This document shows, one piece after another, positions 8,491 to 15,473 of a DNA stretch of 64,000 bases; position 1 is the stretch's first letter; each line of letters opens with the position of its first letter. The notes under the pieces are model-generated. The model was not told the DNA's origin, searched no databases, and saw only the letters and a list, made by a program, of their open reading frames with translations. A program made the position numbers and the translations under genes. Location: contig DITC01000042.1 of assembly GCA_002422685.1 (NCBI GenBank), positions 1,651-65,650 on the forward strand, read 5' to 3'. This DNA comes from Thauera sp. UBA6194. GTDB lineage: Bacteria; Pseudomonadota; Gammaproteobacteria; Burkholderiales; Rhodocyclaceae.

Positions 8491-9414
8491 ATGGACAAGC
8501 AGGATATTGGCGATCTTCACCGCCGGATCGAACGTGAGCTGCTGGACAGCTACGACGAGGAGCTTGAACTCGAGCTCGATGACCGGCGCTTCGATGAGCT
8601 TGGCGAAGGGGCGTCGCAGCCTCAGACGGCGGACGAGCGCTCGAAACGGCGCAGATACTTCACCGAACTGCTGCGCTTGCAGGGCGAGCTGGTGAAGTTG
8701 CAGGACTGGGTGGCCACCACCAGGCATCGGGTGGTGATCCTCTTCGAAGGGTGCGATGCGGCGGGGAAGGGCGGAGTCATCAAGCGCATCACCCAGCGCC
8801 TCAACCCGCGTGTCTGCCGGGTCGTCGCGCTCCCGGCGCCCAACGACCGCGAGCGCACGCAATGGTATTTCCAGCGCTACGTTCCGCACCTGCCCGCAGC
8901 GGGTGAAATCGTGCTGTTCGATCGGAGCTGGTACAACCGCGCCGGCGTCGAGCGGGTGATGGGGTTCTGCACGGACGACGAGTACGAGGAGTTCTTTCGC
9001 TCGGTGCCCGAGTTCGAGCGCATGCTCTTCCGCTCCGGGATCCAGCTCATCAAATACTGGTTCTCGATCACCGACGAGGAGCAGCATTTTCGCTTCATGT
9101 CGCGCATCCACGATCCGCTCAAGCAGTGGAAGCTGAGCCCGATGGACCTCGAGTCACGGGCGCGGTGGGAGCGCTACACGGTCGCGAAGGAGACGATGCT
9201 CGAGCGCACCCACATCCGAGAAGCCCCGTGGTGGATCGTCGAGGCGAACGACAAGAAGGCGGCGCGGCTCAACTGCATCCACCATCTTCTCGGTCAGATG
9301 CCCTACACCGAAGTGCAGCGGCCGCTGGTCGAACTGCCCGCACGCGTGCGCCACGCCGACTACACCCGCCATCCGGTTCCGCGCGAGATGGTCGTGCCGG
9401 CCTGGTTCCGCTAG
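8491..9414 (+). CDS. ppk2: Polyphosphate kinase 2 (PPK2 family)
   Basis: Transfers phosphate between polyphosphate and nucleoside diphosphates (or monophosphates, depending on subclass). The 307-residue protein has a single PPK2 domain: Walker A EGCDAAGKGG (86-95), lid and Walker B region VLFDRSWYNR (141-150), and the family segment KLSPMDLESRARW. The ATG at 8491 is preceded by GAGGGA; an in-frame ATG at 8446 would add 15 basic residues and is the alternative. As a one-domain enzyme of about 300 residues it resembles the ADP/GDP-phosphorylating class I, but the subclass needs alignment. It belongs with the nearby DUF47 and dikinase-like genes in a phosphoryl-transfer neighbourhood. Confidence 0.92.
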   Translation: MDKQDIGDLHRRIERELLDSYDEELELELDDRRFDELGEGASQPQTADERSKRRRYFTELLRLQGELVKLQDWVATTRHRVVILFEGCDAAGKGGVIKRITQRLNPRVCRVVALPAPNDRERTQWYFQRYVPHLPAAGEIVLFDRSWYNRAGVERVMGFCTDDEYEEFFRSVPEFERMLFRSGIQLIKYWFSITDEEQHFRFMSRIHDPLKQWKLSPMDLESRARWERYTVAKETMLERTHIREAPWWIVEANDKKAARLNCIHHLLGQMPYTEVQRPLVELPARVRHADYTRHPVPREMVVPAWFR

Positions 9415-9460
9415 GCGACGCGCCAGCGGGCGCCTGAAGCCAGGGGCTCGCCTGGTTCCG

Positions 9461-9892
9461 TCAGGCCTTGCCCTTCTTGAGCAGCCCGTGCTTGATGGCG
9501 ACGTTGGTCGGGAGGTTGAACCTGGAGGGTAACTGGCGGCGTTTGAACCAGCCGTAGCGCGAGTGCTCGCGGTTCAGGCGGGGCGCGAGTTCGCGCTCGA
9601 CTTCGAGCAGGAAATAATGCAGTTCGCGATCGTCGGCGTCGCGGTAGCGGATGGTCGAGATCCGCCTCAGGGCTTTCGGCTTGATCCGCAGCCCGGCTTC
9701 CTCGGCGAGCTCTCGCGTCAGGGCTCGGGCGGGCGCCTCGCCACGGTCGACCCGGCCGCCGAACAGGTTCCAGGCGCCGCCGTTATTGACGGCCTGTGAG
9801 CGCTTGCCCAGGAGATACGTGTCCGTCTTCGTGCAATGAATGACTGCCCAGGCACCCGGGGGAGGAGCGGAGGAGAGACGTTCCTTGGCCAT
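9461..9892 (-). CDS. NUDIX hydrolase
   Basis: A 143-residue NUDIX-fold pyrophosphohydrolase, hydrolysing a nucleoside diphosphate linked to another group. The Nudix box GX5EX7REUXEEXGU is complete at residues 46-68, including RELAEEAGL, so metal binding and catalysis should be intact. Length is that of a minimal single-domain member. The substrate cannot be inferred from sequence; the positively charged tail (IKHGLLKKGKA) is not diagnostic. It is convergent with ppk2, leaving 46 bases between the stops. Upstream DNA becomes AT-rich for about 80 bases (roughly 9940-10020), suitable for a promoter. Confidence 0.88.
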   Translation of the reverse strand: MAKERLSSAPPPGAWAVIHCTKTDTYLLGKRSQAVNNGGAWNLFGGRVDRGEAPARALTRELAEEAGLRIKPKALRRISTIRYRDADDRELHYFLLEVERELAPRLNREHSRYGWFKRRQLPSRFNLPTNVAIKHGLLKKGKA

Positions 9893-10258
9893 GTTCGCGA
9901 GCGGATCGTTGTAGTGCGTTGTTGGGAGGGACTGCCGACAGATAAGAATATAAAACGTTTATATAATATGAATATGGCGATTTTATTGCAGCATTCTGAC
10001 GGTTGATTTGCCGATCATCCCGACTGCCACTGGCGAAGCAGAAACACCCCGGCCATGACGACAGACACTGCCCGCGACCAGGCCGCGTCGCAGGTGCCCG
10101 TCCTTGAACCACAGCGCGCCGATCAGGACCGCAAAGTGGTCAAAGGGGCCGAGCCGTGGTGGTGTCGTTAGGGGTATGAACCGAAAAAAGGGCGGTCGGT
10201 ACTTCCCGGACGAGTCTTTTTTGTGCGCATACAGCAGTAAGCAGAGTGTCCTGAAACG
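9893..10258. other. Non-coding stretch between the NUDIX gene and the tRNA terminator
   Basis: No intact gene is visible. The part 9940-10010 is strikingly AT-rich for this genome (for example ATAAAACGTTTATATAATAT) and probably holds the NUDIX promoter. Bases 10015-10165 hold a frameshifted gene remnant on the minus strand, listed separately. The remainder, about 10166-10258, has no feature I can name. Confidence 0.5.
10015..10165 (-). pseudogene. C-terminal remnant of a multispanning membrane transporter (EamA/DMT-like)
   Basis: Read on the minus strand, this stretch encodes PFDHFAVLIGALWFKDGHL, then after a one-base shift SVVMAGVFLLRQWQSG and a TGA stop at 10015-10017. The pattern, a short helix followed by a charged loop and a final hydrophobic helix, is how EamA/drug-metabolite transporters end. 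No upstream part of such a gene remains. Two frames and about 50 residues only make this a relic; the family assignment rests on a short match. Confidence 0.4.
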
Positions 10259-10284
10259 AAAAAACCCACCGCTTGGGGTGGGTT
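10259..10284 (-). terminator. Rho-independent terminator of the tRNA cluster
   Basis: On the minus strand AACCCACC pairs with GGTGGGTT around a six-base loop and is followed by a run of T (six A on the plus strand, 10259-10264). It lies about 70 bases after the 3' end of tRNA-His, in the right orientation to end the tRNA transcript. Confidence 0.85.
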
Positions 10285-10353
10285 CTTCTGCTTGCCATAT
10301 GCTTACCGTGACTTTTCGCGTGCTGCAGAATGTGCGCTAAGTGCTTGATTTTG

Positions 10354-10430
10354 TGGGGCGACATACCGGTTTCGAACCGGTGACCTTTGGAGCCACAATC
10401 CAACGCTCTACCAACTGAGCTAATGCCGCC
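10354..10430 (-). tRNA. tRNA-His (anticodon GTG)
   Basis: The minus strand folds as a complete cloverleaf. The anticodon loop TTGTGGC gives GTG, and the T-arm is ACCGG-TTCGAAA-CCGGT. The acceptor stem carries the extra 5' G(-1) opposite C73, the identity element of histidine tRNA. CCA is encoded (10354-10356). It is last of three tRNA genes in transcription order and lies just before the terminator. Confidence 0.97.
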
Positions 10431-10476
10431 ACTACCGGATCCCGGTGAAACCGAAACCCTGAAACTTGTCCCGTCC

Positions 10477-10553
10477 TGGCCTGCCCGGCAGGGATCGAAC
10501 CTGCAACCCCCGGCTTAGAAGGCCGGTGCTCTATCCAATTGAGCTACGGGCAG
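10477..10553 (-). tRNA. tRNA-Arg (anticodon TCT)
   Basis: Seven-base acceptor stem CTGCCCG/CGGGCAG, D-arm GCTCAATTGGATAGAGC, anticodon loop CTTCTAA (TCT, reading AGA/AGG) with stem CCGGC/GCCGG, and T-arm GCAGG-TTCGATC-CCTGC. Discriminator G and CCA are encoded. It is the middle gene of the Pro-Arg-His cluster. Confidence 0.96.
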
Positions 10554-10580
10554 ATTCCCGCGGGCAATCGGAGTGTGAGC

Positions 10581-10657
10581 TGGTCGGGGTGGAGGGATTC
10601 GAACCCCCGACATCTTGCTCCCAAAGCAAGCGCGCTACCGGACTGCGCTACACCCCG
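10581..10657 (-). tRNA. tRNA-Pro (anticodon TGG)
   Basis: Acceptor stem CGGGGTG/CACCCCG, anticodon stem CTTGC/GCAAG with loop TTTGGGA (TGG), T-loop TTCGAAT and encoded CCA (10581-10583). It is first in the Pro-Arg-His cluster in transcription order, about 57 bases from the end of the NnrS-like gene, which is also on the minus strand. Confidence 0.96.
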
Positions 10658-10714
10658 AGAGCCGCGAACTATACAGACTGCTCCGCAGTGCGTCAAACAG
10701 ATTTTGCGTGTTTT

Positions 10715-11986
10715 TCACGCATGTGCGGCGCGATGCCATTCGCGTACCGCGTGCAGCAGGTTGAGCAGCAGCCAGCCGAATTCGATCACCACCAGCAGAC
10801 CGGCCAGCGGCGTCAGCACGGGGACGAAAACGGCAAGCACGAGCGCGCCGAGGGCGGCGCCGTGCACCAGGATCTGGCGCCGGATGAGGACATCCGGGAG
10901 CAGCTTCTTCATGTTCGGCGCGCGCACGCGGGCCTGAGTCAGATGGAGCCAGGTGAGGAAGGGCACGATCTTGTACAGCATGGCGCTGATGGCGCCCGCG
11001 AAGGTGCCGTGCAGCACGAGCACGCCGGCGAGCACCGGCCACTGCGGCGCGTCGTGCAGCAGCGCCAGCAGCAGGGCGATCACGCTGCCGACGAGCGCGA
11101 TCATGGACATGCGAAAGGCGCGAAAGGGCGCGTCGGGTGTGCTGCGGCGGGTGCTGCGCTGCAGCTTGAGGGTCTGCAGGGCGAAGGCGGCCGAGAGCGC
11201 GATCAGCACGCTGCCGAGCACGCTGACCGCAAGCTCGACGCCGGCGAGCAGGCTCACCGACCAGAGCGTGAGCACGGCGAGCGTGACCGGCGCCCAGAGT
11301 TGCGTGAAGCGTGCCGGATAGGCGGGCGTGATCTGGAACATCGGCACCACGACCCAGCTCGTCGCCGCGAGCAGCAGCCCGCCCCAGCCCAGCCAGGCCC
11401 AGATGGCGTGCAGATCGACCAGCGTGGGGAGCGCAAACGGAAGCGCCAGGCCACGGCCGAGGACCAGCGCCAGCATGATGCCGAACAAGGTGGTGAGCCC
11501 GAGCGCGCCGAGGGCGAGGCGCAGGTCGCGCGGGGTGCGGCTGGCGCCCTGGGCCGGGGCCGCGCGCGCGAGCGCGACCAGGCTGGCGGCGAGGAAGGTG
11601 AGCAGCCCGGCGGCGAGCAGGACGCCGCCGGCGATGATGGCGTTCGGTGACCCGGCGCCCAGTCCATAGGCCAGACTGGCCGCGCCGGAACCGACGAGGG
11701 CGTGGGTGATGGTGGCGATGCGCAGCGGCGCAGGAAAGCCCGCGCCCGCAACCACCGGCAGAATCTGCAGCAGCGCGCCGAGCATGACCTGCAGCATGAA
11801 TCCGGCTGCGAAAAGGTGGACGGCCGAGAGCGCGCCCGGCGTCCAGCGCGACACGAGGAGCTCGCCGTCGGCCAGCAGCAGCACGCCGGCGGCAATCCCG
11901 AACAGCGGCGCGGTCAGGAAAAAACGCAGCGGGGCCGACAGAGGCGGGGTGTCTTCGTAGGCGAGCCCGGGGTTTGCACTGCTCAT
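10715..11986 (-). CDS. NnrS-like polytopic membrane protein
   Basis: A 423-residue integral membrane protein of about 12 helices. It carries histidines in helices, as haem-copper-oxidase-like/NnrS proteins do: HLFAAGFMLQVMLGALLQIL, DLHAIWAWLGWGG and LHGTFAGAISAMLYKIVPF. It is the last gene of a three-gene operon after a hemerythrin and a DUF2249 gene, joined by four-base ATGA overlaps. That company, plus an FNR-like box in front of the operon, points to low-oxygen or nitric-oxide physiology. The exact biochemical role of such proteins is not known to me. The NnrS-like label is by topology and context and is not certain. Confidence 0.65.
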   Translation of the reverse strand: MSSANPGLAYEDTPPLSAPLRFFLTAPLFGIAAGVLLLADGELLVSRWTPGALSAVHLFAAGFMLQVMLGALLQILPVVAGAGFPAPLRIATITHALVGSGAASLAYGLGAGSPNAIIAGGVLLAAGLLTFLAASLVALARAAPAQGASRTPRDLRLALGALGLTTLFGIMLALVLGRGLALPFALPTLVDLHAIWAWLGWGGLLLAATSWVVVPMFQITPAYPARFTQLWAPVTLAVLTLWSVSLLAGVELAVSVLGSVLIALSAAFALQTLKLQRSTRRSTPDAPFRAFRMSMIALVGSVIALLLALLHDAPQWPVLAGVLVLHGTFAGAISAMLYKIVPFLTWLHLTQARVRAPNMKKLLPDVLIRRQILVHGAALGALVLAVFVPVLTPLAGLLVVIEFGWLLLNLLHAVREWHRAAHA

Positions 11987-12201
11987 GGGCGGGAGATGAG
12001 GATTTCGACGCAGCCGTCCTCGCGGAAGCGCTCGTCGTGCATATAGCCGTCGCGGTCGAGCACGCGCAGCAGCGGGTGCGGCATGCGGTCGAGGAGCAGG
12101 GTGAACGCGTGGCCAGGCTGGAGGGCCATGATCGCCTCCATCGCGCGCTCGAAGGGCTCGGGCGGCTCGAGGCCGCGGGCATCCACGGTCTGCGCGTTCA
12201 T
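11983..12201 (-). CDS. DUF2249 domain protein
   Basis: A 72-residue protein matching the whole of DUF2249, a small TusA/SirA-like fold: it starts with VDARGLEPPEPFERAM and ends with VEILISRP. The position of the usual TusA cysteine holds Gly-Leu-Glu-Pro, so sulfur transfer by that residue is unlikely. DUF2249 genes commonly sit beside hemerythrin and denitrification genes, as here. The ATG at 12201 overlaps the hemerythrin stop by four bases, and its own stop overlaps the membrane-protein start by four bases. Reading frames extending further upstream lie inside the hemerythrin gene. Confidence 0.85.
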   Translation of the reverse strand: MNAQTVDARGLEPPEPFERAMEAIMALQPGHAFTLLLDRMPHPLLRVLDRDGYMHDERFREDGCVEILISRP

Positions 12202-12653
12202 GCTGCGTACTCGTGGGTCACGCGTTGACCGAGCGCGTCGACGAGCGTGCTGCGTTGCTCGCCCAGGTGCATGTCGCACATCGGGTAGAGGATGTTCTCT
12301 TCCTTCATGTTGTGCTGCTGCATCATGATCAGCAGGGTCTCGGCCTCGCCGGCGAACTCGTCCGCGTCGCGGTCCTGCACTGCGGCGCGCAATTGGGCGA
12401 GCGTGTTGCGCATGTCGGCGTGTTCGCCGCGCATGACCTGGGTCGGGCCCTGGGTCATGCCGGTGGCAGCCTCGAAGCGCGGGAAGAGCTCTTCTTCTTC
12501 GGCACGGAAATGGGCTTCCAGCCCTTCGGCGAATGCTTCGAACGCGGCGGCGGCGCCGTCCCAGTCGTTCTTCATTGCCAGGGTTTCGGCGCGAGCAAAG
12601 TCGTGGTCACAACTGCGGTGATCATGCGTCATCAGTTCGGCGATCGAGGTCAT
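12198..12653 (-). CDS. Hemerythrin HHE-domain protein
   Basis: A 151-residue four-helix di-iron protein. Candidate ligands are spaced as in the family: His12 or His17 near the N-terminus (MTHDHRSCDHDF), His48 and Glu52 in HFRAEEEELFP, His78 in GEHADM, and His114 and Glu118 in QQHNMKEEN. Such proteins bind oxygen or nitric oxide, or deliver iron for Fe-S repair. It is the first gene of the operon with DUF2249 and the NnrS-like gene. An FNR-type site centred about 61 bases upstream of its ATG suggests induction under low oxygen or NO. Confidence 0.9.
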   Translation of the reverse strand: MTSIAELMTHDHRSCDHDFARAETLAMKNDWDGAAAAFEAFAEGLEAHFRAEEEELFPRFEAATGMTQGPTQVMRGEHADMRNTLAQLRAAVQDRDADEFAGEAETLLIMMQQHNMKEENILYPMCDMHLGEQRSTLVDALGQRVTHEYAA

Positions 12654-12707
12654 TTAGCGCTCCTGCGGTGAGTCTGCTGAATTCTCCGCATCGGCGACGC
12701 AATGGCA

Positions 12708-12721
12708 TTGATACGAGTCAA
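12708..12721. promoter_or_regulatory. FNR/DNR-type binding site
   Basis: TTGAT-ACGA-GTCAA matches the consensus TTGAT-N4-ATCAA at nine of ten defined positions. The centre is about 61 bases upstream of the hemerythrin ATG, so a start site near 12673 would place it at -41.5, the classical activating position. It is also about 135 bases upstream of the divergent MFS gene. FNR, DNR and other CRP/FNR members share this motif, so the actual regulator is open. Confidence 0.65.
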
Positions 12722-12848
12722 GTCGACCGGGCAGCCTGCGGGCATTGCGGAGCGCATCGCCGCCGGCGGTGCGTGCAGCCGGCATGTACTCGCCCTGATC
12801 GGGCGATGCGGGCACAATGCGAGCCTTTTGGTCGAGGATCCCGCACGG

Positions 12849-14075
12849 ATGCAGCCGACTGCCATGCCCAGCGCCTGGGGACGAATCTTTCTGCCGTTCG
12901 CGCTCGGCTATTTCCTGTCCTACCTGCTGCGCACGGTCAATGCGGTGATCTCGCCCGCGCTGACAGCCGAGCTGGGGCTGTCGGCGGCGCACCTGGGGCT
13001 GCTCACGAGCACGTATTTTCTTGCCTTCGGGCTGGCGCAGCTGCCGGTGGGGATCGCGCTCGACCGCTTCGGGCCGCGACGGGTGGAGGGGGTGTTGTTG
13101 CTGGTCACGGCGCTGGGCGCGGTGATGTTCGCGCTCGGCGACAGCCTGCAGTCGCTCGGGGTGGCGCGCGGGCTCATCGGCCTCGGCGTGTCGGCCTGCC
13201 TGATGGCCGCGCTCAAGGGTTTTGCGCTGTGGTACCCGCGCGACCGTCAGAGCTCGATGACCGGCTTCATCATGGCGGCGGGGGCGCTCGGCGCGCTGGC
13301 CGCGAGCTCGCCGCTCGAGGCAGCGCTGCCGGTGCTGGGCTGGCGCGGGGCGTTCTGGATCATCGCCGCGCTGGCGCTGGTCGCGGCGCTCGTCATCCAT
13401 CGCGGCGTGCCCGAGGCGCCGGCCGCGGGTCCGCACGGCAGCCTTCGCGATGCGCTGCGGGTGCTGGGCGGCATTTACGTGTCGCCGGCCTTCCTGCGCT
13501 TCGCCGCGTCCTCGGCGGCCTTCATCGGCAGCTTCATGGCGCTGCAAAGCCTGTGGGCCGTGCCCTGGCTGATGAGCGTGGACGGATTCGATCTCGCGCA
13601 GGCCGCGGGCATGCTGGTGGTGCTCAACCTCGGCAGCCTGGCGGGGCAGCTGTCGATCGGCCTGCTCGGCGTGCGGCTTGCGCGCCGCGGCGTCGAGCCG
13701 CTGACCCTGCTGCGCGTGGGCTATGTCGCGATGCTGCTGGTGCAGGTGGCGATCCTGTTCTCGTTCGGGCCGAGCCTGATGACGTGGTTCGTGTTCGGTT
13801 TTTTCTCCGCGGTGAATTCGCAGAGCTATCTGGCGGCGGCGCGGGCGTTCGAGCCGGCGCTGTTTGGCCGCGTGAGCACGGCGCTCAACCTGATGGCCTT
13901 CGCCGGCGCCTTTGCGCTGCAGTGGGGGCTCGGCTATGCGCTCGACGCGCTGCGTGCGCAGGGCCACGAGATGGCGGCCGCGCTGCAGTTCAGTTTTGCG
14001 GGCCTGATCGCGTTTCAGGTGCTCGGTTACCTGCCGCTGCTGTTTCGGGCGCCGGCGCACGAGCCGCGCGCCTGA
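12849..14075 (+). CDS. MFS transporter
   Basis: A 408-residue major facilitator with 12 predicted helices. The loop 2-3 signature is present as LDRFGPRRVEGVLL, and YFLSYLLRTVNAVISPAL forms helix 1, typical of the organic anion/sugar-phosphate-like MFS groups. I chose the ATG at 12849; the frame is open to 12702, but those extra residues are hydrophilic and overlap the FNR-like box and the hemerythrin promoter. The substrate cannot be inferred. It is divergent from the hemerythrin operon and convergent with the BaiN-like gene. Confidence 0.85.
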   Translation: MQPTAMPSAWGRIFLPFALGYFLSYLLRTVNAVISPALTAELGLSAAHLGLLTSTYFLAFGLAQLPVGIALDRFGPRRVEGVLLLVTALGAVMFALGDSLQSLGVARGLIGLGVSACLMAALKGFALWYPRDRQSSMTGFIMAAGALGALAASSPLEAALPVLGWRGAFWIIAALALVAALVIHRGVPEAPAAGPHGSLRDALRVLGGIYVSPAFLRFAASSAAFIGSFMALQSLWAVPWLMSVDGFDLAQAAGMLVVLNLGSLAGQLSIGLLGVRLARRGVEPLTLLRVGYVAMLLVQVAILFSFGPSLMTWFVFGFFSAVNSQSYLAAARAFEPALFGRVSTALNLMAFAGAFALQWGLGYALDALRAQGHEMAAALQFSFAGLIAFQVLGYLPLLFRAPAHEPRA

Positions 14076-14093
14076 GCGTGTGGCGGGCAGGGC

Positions 14094-15335
14094 TCAGGCG
14101 GCGAGACCGCAGGCCACGCCGGAGGACCAGGCCCACTGGAAGTTGTAGCCGCCGAGATGGCCGGTGACGTCCATGACCTCGCCGATGAAGTGCAGACCGG
14201 GCACGGCGCGCGCTTCCATGGTCTTCGACGACAGGGCGTGGGTGTCGACGCCGCCGAGCGTCACTTCCGCCTTCGCGTAGCCCTGGGTGCCGGAGGGGCT
14301 GAGCTGCCAGTCGGCGAGGCTGGCCGCGATGGCGCGCAGTTCGGCGTGGCGGAATTCGTTCAGGGGGCGGGTCCAGCCGTGCAGCTCGCACCAGGCCTGG
14401 GCGAAGCGCCGCGGCAGTTTCTCGGCGAGCAGGTTGGGCAGCAGCGTACGGCCTTTCGCATGCGCCAGCAGCCAGGCTTCGGCGTCGCAGCCCGGTAGCA
14501 GGTTCAGGCTGACCGGCGCCCAGTCGTCCGCCTCGTAGGCCTGGGCCTGCCAGTAGCTCGAGACCTGCAGGATCGCCGGCCCGGACAGGCCGCGGTGCGT
14601 GACCAGTGCGGCTTCGCGGAACGCCGGCCCGCGACAGTGCGCTTCGACCACGAGCGAGATGCCGGCCAGCGGGGCCAGGCGGGCGAGGGTCTCGGCGCCC
14701 AGCGTGAGCGGCACCAGCGCCGGACGCGGCGGGACGATCGGCAGGCCGAACTGTTCGGCGACGCGGTAACCGAAGGGCGTGGCACCGATCTTGGGGATGG
14801 CCAGCCCGCCGGTGGCGATGACCAGGCTGTGCGCGCTGAAGCGCCCACGCTCGGTGTCGAGCACGAAGCGCGCGTCGGCCGCTGCGGGGTGGTGCACGAT
14901 CTCGTGCACCGTGGCCGGCATCGCCCATTGCACGCCGCCGTCTTCGCATTGCGCGCGCAGCATGTCGATGATCTGCTGCGCCGAGTCGTCGCAGAACAGC
15001 TGGCCCCATTCGCGCTCGTGGTAGGCGATGCCGTGGCGCCGCACGAGCGCGATGAACTCGCCCGAGCCGTAGCGCGACAGCGCCGAGCGCACGAAATGCC
15101 GGTTGCGGCTGAGGTAGTGCTCCGGCCCGACGCGCAGGTTGGTGAAGTTGCACCGCCCGCCGCCGGAGATGCGGATCTTTTCCGCGAGCCGGGTGGCGTG
15201 GTCGATGAGCAGCACGCGCCGGCCGCGTTGGCCCGCGGTGGCGGCGCACATCATGCCCGCTGCGCCGGCTCCGACGACGATGACGTCGAAATGGGCGCTA
15301 CCCTCGGGTGCTGCGGGCGCGAATGCATACGTCAC
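14094..15335 (-). CDS. NAD(P)/FAD-dependent oxidoreductase, HI0933/BaiN family
   Basis: A 413-residue flavoprotein. The FAD dinucleotide-binding motif VIVVGAGAAGMMCA lies near the N-terminus, followed by the family hallmark KIRISGGGRCNFTN. Near the C-terminus are GLHFIGEVMDVTGHLGGYNF and the Trp-Ala-Trp FAD contact. Family members reduce varied substrates (the named BaiN acts on bile acids in gut bacteria), and the physiological substrate in environmental bacteria is unknown. The start is taken at a GTG (15335) because no ATG lies between it and the flavin motif. The frame continues open upstream only as an antisense shadow of the AsmA-like gene. Confidence 0.88.
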   Translation of the reverse strand: MTYAFAPAAPEGSAHFDVIVVGAGAAGMMCAATAGQRGRRVLLIDHATRLAEKIRISGGGRCNFTNLRVGPEHYLSRNRHFVRSALSRYGSGEFIALVRRHGIAYHEREWGQLFCDDSAQQIIDMLRAQCEDGGVQWAMPATVHEIVHHPAAADARFVLDTERGRFSAHSLVIATGGLAIPKIGATPFGYRVAEQFGLPIVPPRPALVPLTLGAETLARLAPLAGISLVVEAHCRGPAFREAALVTHRGLSGPAILQVSSYWQAQAYEADDWAPVSLNLLPGCDAEAWLLAHAKGRTLLPNLLAEKLPRRFAQAWCELHGWTRPLNEFRHAELRAIAASLADWQLSPSGTQGYAKAEVTLGGVDTHALSSKTMEARAVPGLHFIGEVMDVTGHLGGYNFQWAWSSGVACGLAA

Positions 15336-15473
15336 GGGCTTACCTGTCGAGAGTGAAGCGGCGCAAAATACGCTCTTCGATCCTTTGCCGCAATGCGGCA
15401 ACGACGGCGCGCTGCCCAGGCGGCAGCAGCGCGTCATGCATCCATCAACATTTGCCGCAGCATGGAGCGTTTC

